Below are positions 6,777 to 13,167 of a DNA stretch of 21,592 bases, piece after piece. The notes beneath the pieces were generated by a model. That model was not told the DNA's origin and ran no database searches. It saw nothing but the letters and a program-made list of their open reading frames with translations. The DNA is from a virus. The translations under genes and the position numbers were made by a program. Numbering within the stretch: position 1 is the first letter of the stretch; every line of letters starts with the position of its first letter. The DNA is taken from IMG/VR virus record IMGVR_UViG_3300025127_000336, positions 1 through 21,592 of that record. The stretch is one strand, 5' to 3'.

Positions 6777-8591
6777 ATGCCAAGAAATAAATCTGGCTCA
6801 GCAAACGGTGGAGTAATTGGAAAAACGAATAAAACTTCGTTTGGAAAAGGCACTGTTACATCTAAAACATCCACAGGAGCAATAACAACACAACCAGGAA
6901 CAAGAGTTGTTCAAGCCTCTATAGTTGCAGGTGGTGGAGGTGGCGCAGCTGGATGTGGTGGTGGCGGTGGCGGCGGTGCCGGTGGTTTTATTTGTAAAGA
7001 AATTAATGTTTCTGGAAATACATCCTATACAGCAACAATTGGTGCTGGTGGGGCTTCAGGAACAGGACCCGAAGGATCAGCACCAGGTTGTGCTGAAGGA
7101 ACTACAGGATCTAATTCTGTATTTGCATGCAATACATCATCTGGTGGTGGAGGTGGTGGATCAGGTGAAGACAACTCTACTAACGTAGGACAAGCAGGTG
7201 GTTCTGGTGGTGGAGGTGGTGGTAATAGTTGTGCAGGTGCGGGAGGATCTGGAACTGCGTGTCAAGGAAATGATGGCGGTGCTGGTAACTTTGTGTCAGC
7301 TGGTGGTGGAGGTGGTAAAAATGCTGCTGGATCTGCGTCTACAAGAACTCCTGGCAGTCCTTCAGGAAACTCAGGAGCAGGTGGAGCAGGACTTTCGTCT
7401 CCAATAAATTGTACAACTTATGCAGGTGGTGGAGGTGGTGGAATAAAAGGTGATCAATCAGGATCAGCAGGTGCAGCTGGATCTGGTGGTGGAGGAGCAG
7501 GTGGTAAAGGAGCTGCAGGATCAGCAGCATGTGCTAACACTGGTGGAGGTGGTGGAGGTTCAGGAAGAAGAACTTCTCCCGCATCAAATTTTCCAGGTGG
7601 AGCAGGTGGTTCAGGAATAGTCATCGTAAAAGAATTAGATAAAGCAAGTGGTGTGTGGTCAATGCAAAGTCAATTTCAAGCCAAGCAACAAGGAACATGG
7701 CCACAGTTTTTACTTAGTATAGATTATTTAGTAGTCGCTGGTGGAGGTTCTGGTGGTTCTCAATCTTCTGGAGGTGGCGGAGCAGGAGGGTATAGAGCCT
7801 CTGGTTATGGGCCCTCTCCTTTACAAGGAGCTGCAGCAAAATTAACACCAGGAGCTTATACAATCACAGTAGGAGCAGGTGGAGCAGGTACAGGTGGACC
7901 AGCACATCCAGTTTCTCCAGCTGAACAACCAGGTAGACAAGGAACAGATTCTATATTTGATACAATTACTTCTACAGGAGGTGGAGCAGGAGTACACCAA
8001 TTAACTGATATGCCTAACGGTCGAGGAGGTTCTGGTGGTGGAGGATCTTGTAATGCTGGATCTTTTCCTGAAGTTGATTCAAATGGAAATACACCTCCTA
8101 CAACTCCTCCTCAAGGTAATCCTGGAGGAAGAGGAACTACATTATCACCAGGAGGTGTAGGTGGTGGTGGAGGTGGTGGTGCCACTGCAAAAGGAGCAAA
8201 TGCAAGTGGTAGTAGTGGTGGAAATGGAGGAGCAGGAGCACCAAATACAATTTTAGGACCTGACACAACATACGCCGGTGGTGGAGGTGGTGCCTTTGAT
8301 TCTAGAAACCCTGGAACAAGTGCAGGTGCAGGAGGAGCTGGTGGAGGTACTGCTGGAGTTGGTCCAGGAAATTCTGATGACGCTGCTGCTAATACAGGTG
8401 GAGGTAGTGGTGGTGGAAATTATGGAAGTAGCACAGGTGGATCAGGAAATGGTGGATCAGGAATTGTAGTAGTTAGAGGTCCAAGTGCTGTTACATTTGC
8501 AGTAGCCCCTGGAACAAATTCAACAGCAACACACCCTGGTGGAGACAAGTTAGCTACTTTTACAGTTTCTGGGACATTGACAATTTCTTAA
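6777..8591 (+). CDS. Second glycine-rich tail fibre / adhesin with two Gly-rich domains
   Basis: This 604-aa protein is a paralogue of the 876-aa fibre. Residues 11-45 repeat its N-terminal anchor (GVIGKTNKTSFGKG, TVTSKTSTGAITTQPGTR). The glycine-rich domains are at about 46-285 and 315-567. The linker VKELDKASGVWSMQSQFQ matches VKELDKASGVFSLADQFD of the first fibre. Domain 2 carries the identical AGGYRASGYGPSPLQG (336-351) and a NTPPTTPPQGN loop (438-448). The C-terminus FTVSGTLTIS mirrors FTVTGTLTIS. In effect it equals the first fibre without its third domain. Cysteines again cluster in domain 1. TAGGAG at 6765-6770 precedes the ATG. It may be an alternative adhesin or a partner in a mixed fibre. 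Confidence 0.75.
   Translation: MPRNKSGSANGGVIGKTNKTSFGKGTVTSKTSTGAITTQPGTRVVQASIVAGGGGGAAGCGGGGGGGAGGFICKEINVSGNTSYTATIGAGGASGTGPEGSAPGCAEGTTGSNSVFACNTSSGGGGGGSGEDNSTNVGQAGGSGGGGGGNSCAGAGGSGTACQGNDGGAGNFVSAGGGGGKNAAGSASTRTPGSPSGNSGAGGAGLSSPINCTTYAGGGGGGIKGDQSGSAGAAGSGGGGAGGKGAAGSAACANTGGGGGGSGRRTSPASNFPGGAGGSGIVIVKELDKASGVWSMQSQFQAKQQGTWPQFLLSIDYLVVAGGGSGGSQSSGGGGAGGYRASGYGPSPLQGAAAKLTPGAYTITVGAGGAGTGGPAHPVSPAEQPGRQGTDSIFDTITSTGGGAGVHQLTDMPNGRGGSGGGGSCNAGSFPEVDSNGNTPPTTPPQGNPGGRGTTLSPGGVGGGGGGGATAKGANASGSSGGNGGAGAPNTILGPDTTYAGGGGGAFDSRNPGTSAGAGGAGGGTAGVGPGNSDDAAANTGGGSGGGNYGSSTGGSGNGGSGIVVVRGPSAVTFAVAPGTNSTATHPGGDKLATFTVSGTLTIS
6912..8477 (+). repeat. Two long Gly-rich domain repeats within the 604-aa fibre
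   Basis: The domains lie at about 6912-7631 and 7719-8477 and are homologous to domains 1 and 2 of the upstream fibre. The flanks share near-identical DNA, for example around 3669-3708 versus 6859-6898 and 4420-4440 versus 7628-7648. They are possible substrates for homologous recombination. Confidence 0.7.
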
Positions 8592-8604
8592 TAATCAATA
8601 TAAG
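8577..8604 (+). promoter_or_regulatory. Candidate promoter overlapping the second fibre's 3' end
   Basis: TTGACA at 8577-8582 again encodes the terminal LTI. TATAAG at 8599-8604 follows after 16 bases. The predicted start near 8611 would give a very short leader to the oxygenase ATG at 8619, where only a weak purine-rich ribosome site (AGAAAG) is seen. Confidence 0.4.
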
Positions 8605-8618
8605 AAAGACATAGAAAG

Positions 8619-9248
8619 ATGAACCTTACAAATTATTATTGGTATTTTCAATCAGCTATACCTTCTCGTATATGTGATGACATTGTAAAATATGGTCAAC
8701 AACTTCAAGATCAAATGGCAGTGACTGGTGGTTATGGTAATAAAAAATTAAATCAAAAAGAAATTAAAGATTTAAAAACAAAAAGAGATTCTAATATTGT
8801 TTGGATGAGCGATAGATGGGTGTATAAAGAAATACAACCTTATGTGCATCAAGCAAATGCAAATGCAGGTTGGAATTTTGAATGGGATTTTTCTGAGTCT
8901 TGTCAGTTTACAAAATATAAAAAAGGTCAATACTATGATTGGCATTGTGATAGTTGGGATAAACCATACATAAGACAACAACCTAACGATCCATCACATG
9001 GTAAGATTAGAAAACTATCTGTTACTGTAACTTTATCAGATCCAAAAGATTATAAAGGGGGTGAACTAGAATTTGATTTTAGAAATTTAGATCCGGATAA
9101 AAAACCTAATATACATAAATGTAAAGAGATATTGCCTAAAGGATCTTTAGTTGTATTTCCTTCATTTGTATGGCATAGAGTATGTCCAGTTAAAAGTGGA
9201 GAACGTAACAGTTTGGTGATTTGGAATTTAGGGTGGCCATTTAAATAA
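8619..9248 (+). CDS. 2-oxoglutarate/Fe(II)-dependent oxygenase (PKHD / prolyl-hydroxylase-like)
   Basis: This 209-aa protein is a complete double-stranded beta-helix enzyme of the usual small size. The iron site is H109-x-D111 (in YYDWHCDSW) with distal H186 (FPSFVWHRVCPV). R196, ten residues later (GERNSLVIW), is placed to bind the 2-oxoglutarate C5 carboxylate. Between them lies the typical LSVTVTLSDPKDYKGGELEF strand pair and a PKGSLVVFPS turn. Members hydroxylate side chains, often proline, using O2 and 2-oxoglutarate, and release succinate and CO2. The substrate cannot be read from sequence. It is the first of three such genes right after two Gly-rich fibres and ahead of a terminator-like hairpin, so late expression with the fibres is likely. 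DNA or host-protein substrates are alternatives. Confidence 0.85.
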   Translation: MNLTNYYWYFQSAIPSRICDDIVKYGQQLQDQMAVTGGYGNKKLNQKEIKDLKTKRDSNIVWMSDRWVYKEIQPYVHQANANAGWNFEWDFSESCQFTKYKKGQYYDWHCDSWDKPYIRQQPNDPSHGKIRKLSVTVTLSDPKDYKGGELEFDFRNLDPDKKPNIHKCKEILPKGSLVVFPSFVWHRVCPVKSGERNSLVIWNLGWPFK

Positions 9249-9256
9249 AGGAGAAT

Positions 9257-9973
9257 ATGAAAAAGAAAAAAACAAAAGTTAAAAAACAAAAAATACTATC
9301 TTTTCCAAAAAAATTAAATTTAGAACAATATTTTGCATCACCTATATGGTGGGCTGATGAACCTAGTTTTGTTGATAAATTAAACAAAGCATCAGATCCA
9401 TACATTGAAGATTCAAAGAAAAGATTAAAACCAGCTATTAATGAACGTAATAAAAAATTTGGTGATAAAGGAGATATGGGTCATGTATTTCATTCTACAT
9501 CATTAATAGGAGATCCTAATTTTTTAGAATTACAAAATTATATAGGTGCAACTGCACATAATTTATTAGGTGAAATGGGTTTTGATTTAACAAACTATCA
9601 ATTATTTACTACAGAATTATGGGTACAAGAGTTTGCTAAAAAAGGTGGTGGACATCATACTTTACACACTCATTGGAATGGTCACATATCTGGTTTTTAT
9701 TTTTTAAAAGCAGATGAGTCTACATCATTGCCAATGTTTGAAGATCCAAGACCAGGTAATGTTATGAATCTTTTACCGGAAAAAGATAAAACAAAAGTAA
9801 CTTATGCATCCTCACAAATTAATTATCAAGCAAAACCAGGCAGAATGATATTCTTTCCATCATACTTACCTCATCAATACATCGTAGATATGGGTTATGA
9901 ACCATTTAGATTTATACATTGGAATTGTCAGGCTATACCAAAAGGAGTGTTAAATGTCGTTCAAAAAAAATAA
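9257..9973 (+). CDS. Putative 2-oxoglutarate/Fe(II) oxygenase, TIGR02466-like
   Basis: This 238-aa protein has a lysine-rich start (MKKKKTKVKKQK) and then EQYFASPIWW, a typical opening of this group. The candidate metal site lies in GGHHTLHTHWNGHISGFYFL (H133, H134, H137, H139), where HxH followed by SGFYFL resembles the H-x-H...SGVYYL motif of the TIGR02466/PF13759 oxygenase family. The distal histidine would be H206 (FPSYLPHQYIV). R218 (PFRFIHWN) is in position to bind 2-oxoglutarate. Which of the clustered histidines bind iron is not certain. AAGGAG at 9248-9253 overlaps the preceding stop, and the 3' end overlaps the next gene by 20 bases, so the three oxygenases form one translational unit. 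The substrate is unknown. Confidence 0.7.
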   Translation: MKKKKTKVKKQKILSFPKKLNLEQYFASPIWWADEPSFVDKLNKASDPYIEDSKKRLKPAINERNKKFGDKGDMGHVFHSTSLIGDPNFLELQNYIGATAHNLLGEMGFDLTNYQLFTTELWVQEFAKKGGGHHTLHTHWNGHISGFYFLKADESTSLPMFEDPRPGNVMNLLPEKDKTKVTYASSQINYQAKPGRMIFFPSYLPHQYIVDMGYEPFRFIHWNCQAIPKGVLNVVQKK

Positions 9974-10595
9974 ATACAGTGTTTTAAAAGGAGCTATTTC
10001 AAAAGAGTTAGCAGATTTTGTTTACAAATACTTTAAAAATAAAAGAAACGTTGCAAGAGTATTATTTGATCAAAGATATATATCACCATTTACAGAATAT
10101 TGGGGTGTGTGGAATGATAGTCAAGTTCCAAATACTTATTCACATTATAGTGATATGGCTATGGAGACTTTATTACAAGAGGTAAAACCTGTTATGGAAA
10201 AACATACAGGACTAAAATTATCAGAGACATATTCCTACGCAAGAATATATAAAAACGGAGATGTTTTAGCTAGACACAAAGATAGATACTCATGTGAGAT
10301 ATCTACCACATTAAATTTAGGTGGTGACTCATGGCCTATATATCTTGATCCGACAGGTAAACAAGGTCAAGCTGGTATTAAAGTAGATCTTAAACCAGGA
10401 GATATGTTAATATATTCTGGTTGTGATTTAGAACATTGGCGAGATGAATTTAAAGGTAAAGATTGTGGGCAAGTATTTTTACATTATAACAGAGCTAATT
10501 CAAAAGCTGCTAAAGAAAACGCATTAGATAAAAGACCTTTATTAGGTTTACCTGCTTGGTTTAAAGGTACTAAGTTGACTAATTCTAAAAAATAG
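9954..10595 (+). CDS. Third 2-oxoglutarate/Fe(II) oxygenase-like protein
   Basis: This 213-aa protein begins inside the previous gene, served by AAGGAG at 9942-9947. The iron site is H108-x-D110 in DVLARHKDRYSCEISTTLNLG, with distal H161 in PGDMLIYSGCDLEHWRDEF. The middle (SWPIYLDPTGKQGQAG, KVDLKPGD) is characteristic of a phage/bacterial oxygenase group I recognise. No Arg or Lys is found 10-12 residues after H161: the position reads C-G-Q173-VFLHY. The 2-oxoglutarate anchor is therefore unusual, or is provided by R163 or K169. After residue 180 there is a C-terminal tail ending in KLTNSKK. The stop TAG at 10593-10595 lies inside a possible promoter for the next unit. The substrate is unknown. 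Confidence 0.75.
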   Translation: MSFKKNKYSVLKGAISKELADFVYKYFKNKRNVARVLFDQRYISPFTEYWGVWNDSQVPNTYSHYSDMAMETLLQEVKPVMEKHTGLKLSETYSYARIYKNGDVLARHKDRYSCEISTTLNLGGDSWPIYLDPTGKQGQAGIKVDLKPGDMLIYSGCDLEHWRDEFKGKDCGQVFLHYNRANSKAAKENALDKRPLLGLPAWFKGTKLTNSKK

Positions 10596-10603
10596 TCTAT
10601 AAA
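10575..10603 (+). promoter_or_regulatory. Candidate promoter at the end of the third oxygenase gene
   Basis: TTGACT at 10575-10580, 17 bases, then TATAAA at 10598-10603. Transcription would start near 10610, immediately before the GC-rich hairpin at 10612-10644. That hairpin would be the first element of the RNA. The match is good, but the placement is odd if the hairpin is an efficient terminator. Confidence 0.35.
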
Positions 10604-10611
10604 AAAGACTG

Positions 10612-10648
10612 GTACGGGGGCACCACCACACCACACCCCCGTGCTTTT
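10612..10648 (+). terminator. Rho-independent terminator-like hairpin
   Basis: A 9-bp stem (GTACGGGGG at 10612-10620 with CCCCCGTGC at 10636-10644, one G-T pair) encloses a 15-base loop of only C and A, and is followed by TTTTATT. It lies 16 bases after the last oxygenase stop, in the only real intergenic gap of the window (10596-10691). It should end the fibre-oxygenase unit. A small AGTCT/AGACT stem sits just upstream at 10594-10610. Confidence 0.75.
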
Positions 10649-10673
10649 ATTCTGTTAAATAAGTAATAAATTT

Positions 10674-10681
10674 GCTATAAA
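10674..10681 (+). promoter_or_regulatory. Candidate TATAAA -10 box for the nozzle gene
   Basis: TATAAA at 10676-10681 has a T-G-C context starting at 10673. Only a poor -35 (CTGTTA, 10652-10657, 18-base spacer) is present. A start near 10688-10690 would leave two to four bases before the ATG at 10692, which has no Shine-Dalgarno sequence. Confidence 0.35.
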
Positions 10682-10691
10682 TGGATTTATT

Positions 10692-12875
10692 ATGCTACAA
10701 AAGATAGGTTTTCAGCCAGGTATAAATAAACAAATTACTGACACAGGAGCAGAGGGTCAATGGACAGACTGCGATAATGTTAGGTTTCGTTATGGTATTC
10801 CAGAAAAAATAGGTGGTTGGAAACAATTAGGTGACGATGCTTTAACTGGTGCTGGTAGAGGGTTACATCATTTTGTAAATAGTAAAGCTAGAAAGTATGC
10901 AATTATTGGCACAAACAGAATTTTATATGCATTTTCTGGTGGTGTATACTATGACATACATCCTATCAAATCTACAACAACGCTTACAAGTGCATTCACC
11001 ACGACCAACGGATCACAAACTGTTACAATAACTTTTAGTGGAGATCATGGCATAGGTGCACAAGATATAGTTTTATTAGATAATTTTTCTGCAATAACAA
11101 ATTCTGATTTTGCAGCTGCAGATTTTAACGACAAAAAATTTATGGTTACAAGTGTGCCATCAGCAACCACCATTACAATTACAATGCCATCAAATGAAAC
11201 AGGTAGTGGTGCAACTACATCAGGAGGGATTAGAGTACAACATTATTACCCTGTAGGACCAGCGGTGCAAGCAAAAGGTTTTGGTTGGTCTTTAGGATCT
11301 TGGGGTGGTGAAGTAGCAGGTGAACCAACAACAACTTTATCTGGTGCTATTAACTCTTCAACTACAACCGGTATTATATTAGCAGACGTATCACAATTTC
11401 CAGACACAGGTACAAACTTTATAAAAATAGGTACAGAAGAAATATCTTACACAGGTATAAGCACATCTAATGAATTAACAGGTGTTACAAGAGATGTGAG
11501 AGGAACTTCACCTGATTCACATGGTGCTGGAGATACTGTTACTAGCACAACAAATTTTGTGGCATGGGGTGAAGCAGCATCAGGAGACTTAGTATTAGAA
11601 CCTGGTATGTGGTCATTAGATAATTTTGGTGATAAAGCTATTTGTCTTATTCATGACAGTGCGGTGTTTGAATGGAACTCTGCAGCAGCAGGAGCAGAAA
11701 ACATTAGAGCCAGCATTATATCTGGTGCGCCAACAGCATCAAGACATATGTTAGTATCAACACCTGATAGACACTTAGTATTCTTTGGAACAGAAACAAC
11801 TATTGGAGATACATCAACACAAGATGACATGTTTATTAGATTCTCTGACCAGGAAGATATTAATACATACACACCATCGGCAACCAATACGGCTGGTACA
11901 CAAAGATTGGCTGACGGATCACAGATCAGAGGAGCAATTCGTGGTAGAGATTCAATTCTTGTTTGGACTGATACAGCTCTATTCACTATGCGTTTTGTTG
12001 GTCAACCTTTTACCTTTGCCTTTTCACAGGTAGGTACAAACTGTGGACTCGCAGGACAGAATGCTTGCGTTGAGGTCGACGGTTCAGCATACTGGTTGTC
12101 TGAAAATGGTTTTTTTAGATATGCTGGTAAATTAGAATCACTACCTTGTTTGGTAGAAGACTTTGTATATAATGATATAAATTTAGAATCCGGTAATCAA
12201 ATGATATCTGCTGGATTAAATAATCTCTTTGGTGAAGTTATGTGGTTTTATCCAACCTCCTCATCCTCTGTTGTAAATAGAATGGTTGCGTATAACTATT
12301 TTGATTCTTCACCACAAAGACCAGTATGGACTGTGGGCACACTTGCTAGAACAATGTGGCAAGACTCTGCTGTATTTGGTAGCCCACATGCAACAGAATA
12401 TACCGCAGGTAATGATTCATCTTTTGATGTCGTGGGCAACACAGAGGGTAGAACAATTTATTATCAACATGAAACAGGGACAGATCAAGTTCAAGGTGGA
12501 ACTACAACTGCAATACTTGCAAACATATCTTCTGGAGATTTTGACATAAGTCAAAGAAGAGGTATTACAGGTCAATCAACAGGTATAGCAGATCTTAGAG
12601 GAGATGGTGAGTTTTTAATGAAAGTTAGAAGATTCATACCAGACTTTATATCACAAACAGGAGCAACAAGAGTCACAATAAATTTAAGAGATTTTCCAAA
12701 CGATGCAAGAGCAAGTTCTTCTCTTGGACCTTTTGATATAACATCTAGTACAAAGAAAGTTGATACAAGAGCAAGAGGTAGAGCGGTGTCTTTAAAAATA
12801 GAAAATACATCATCTAATCAGAGTTGGAGACTTGGAACTTTTAGATTAGACATACAACCAGATGGACGTAGATAA
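10692..12875 (+). CDS. Probable tail nozzle / tail tube protein (gp10/gp12-like)
   Basis: This protein has 727 aa. The start LQKIGFQPGINKQ and WTDCDNVRFRYGIPEKIGGW is a signature I know from podovirus-type marine phage structural proteins. The core has repeated short beta blades suggesting a propeller (ARKYAIIGTNRILYAF, KAICLIHDSAVFEWN, RHLVFFGTETTIG, DSILVWTDTALFTMRF, GSAYWLSENGFFRYAG). Two apparent insertions interrupt it: a beta domain at about 94-190, and about 211-284 with FIKIGTEEISYTGI and ELTGVTRDVRGT. The C-terminal part (from about residue 600) is another beta domain. P22 gp10 and T7 gp12 nozzles share the propeller-with-insertions plan and this size, hence the call. It follows the hairpin and opens the second transcription unit. 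Its stop overlaps the next ATG (TAATG). Confidence 0.6.
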   Translation: MLQKIGFQPGINKQITDTGAEGQWTDCDNVRFRYGIPEKIGGWKQLGDDALTGAGRGLHHFVNSKARKYAIIGTNRILYAFSGGVYYDIHPIKSTTTLTSAFTTTNGSQTVTITFSGDHGIGAQDIVLLDNFSAITNSDFAAADFNDKKFMVTSVPSATTITITMPSNETGSGATTSGGIRVQHYYPVGPAVQAKGFGWSLGSWGGEVAGEPTTTLSGAINSSTTTGIILADVSQFPDTGTNFIKIGTEEISYTGISTSNELTGVTRDVRGTSPDSHGAGDTVTSTTNFVAWGEAASGDLVLEPGMWSLDNFGDKAICLIHDSAVFEWNSAAAGAENIRASIISGAPTASRHMLVSTPDRHLVFFGTETTIGDTSTQDDMFIRFSDQEDINTYTPSATNTAGTQRLADGSQIRGAIRGRDSILVWTDTALFTMRFVGQPFTFAFSQVGTNCGLAGQNACVEVDGSAYWLSENGFFRYAGKLESLPCLVEDFVYNDINLESGNQMISAGLNNLFGEVMWFYPTSSSSVVNRMVAYNYFDSSPQRPVWTVGTLARTMWQDSAVFGSPHATEYTAGNDSSFDVVGNTEGRTIYYQHETGTDQVQGGTTTAILANISSGDFDISQRRGITGQSTGIADLRGDGEFLMKVRRFIPDFISQTGATRVTINLRDFPNDARASSSLGPFDITSSTKKVDTRARGRAVSLKIENTSSNQSWRLGTFRLDIQPDGRR

Positions 12876-13003
12876 TGCCACTAAATAAAAAAGGTAAAAA
12901 GATAATGAAATCTATGAAAAAACAATATGGCAAAAAACGTGGTGAACAGGTTTTTTATGCATCACTAAACAAGAAAAAAATTAAAGGAGTTAAAAAAGGA
13001 TAA
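12875..13003 (+). CDS. 42-aa lysine-rich small protein
   Basis: This very small frame starts with the ATG inside the nozzle stop (TAATG) and ends at TAA 13001-13003, which again overlaps the next ATG. The product begins MPLNKKGKKIMKSMKKQYG and has a GEQVFYASLNKKKIKGV segment, with about 16 Lys/Arg in 42 residues. It probably binds nucleic acid or an acidic partner. The YGKKRGEQVFYASxNKxKI pattern resembles small basic proteins I have seen between tail genes of marine phages, with no known function. Conserved overlap on both sides and codon use like its neighbours support it as a real gene. Confidence 0.65.
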   Translation: MPLNKKGKKIMKSMKKQYGKKRGEQVFYASLNKKKIKGVKKG

Positions 13004-13167
13004 TGGCAAAGATAGTACAAGTATTAACAAGACCAAGTGAACAGTATGATCTGCCAACAGCAGAAGCACAGGTTAGGGATCTCGATGCGATTGTAGAAAA
13101 ATTAAATACTACGTTTCAAGAAGAATTAAAACAAGAGGTAGAAGCACAAAACTTCTTTTTAAATTAA
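13003..13167 (+). CDS. 54-aa small protein with C-terminal helix
   Basis: It starts in the TAATG at 13001-13005, with AAGGAG (12984-12989) and AAAGGA (12996-13000) upstream, and ends at TAA 13165-13167, overlapping the next ATG. The sequence begins MAKIVQVLTRPSEQYDLPTA. From residue 20 on it is a single predicted amphipathic helix (VRDLDAIVEKLNTTFQEEL) with heptad-like hydrophobic spacing, ending in FFLN. It could oligomerise as a coiled coil or cap a tail component. The function is not recognised. Three consecutive overlapping starts make it a confident gene call despite its size. Confidence 0.65.
   Translation: MAKIVQVLTRPSEQYDLPTAEAQVRDLDAIVEKLNTTFQEELKQEVEAQNFFLN

Noticed and set aside
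3942-8469. Many long alternative frames on both strands across the Gly-rich fibres (Val/Glu-rich, His/Leu-rich)
   Set aside because: GGT/GGA repeats lack stops in several frames; the products are low-complexity Val/Glu/Leu/His strings without starts supported by ribosome sites.
1288-8591. Diversity-generating retroelement target in the fibre genes
   Set aside because: No reverse transcriptase, template repeat or adenine-biased variable end is visible; the repeats are ordinary protein repeats.
11651-11986. Minus-strand 111-residue frame inside the nozzle gene
   Set aside because: It is fully inside a well-supported gene and has no ribosome site or recognisable domain.
12541-12568. TTGACA-16-TATTAC within the nozzle gene
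   Set aside because: The -10 box is weak and it lies over 300 bases from the next start.
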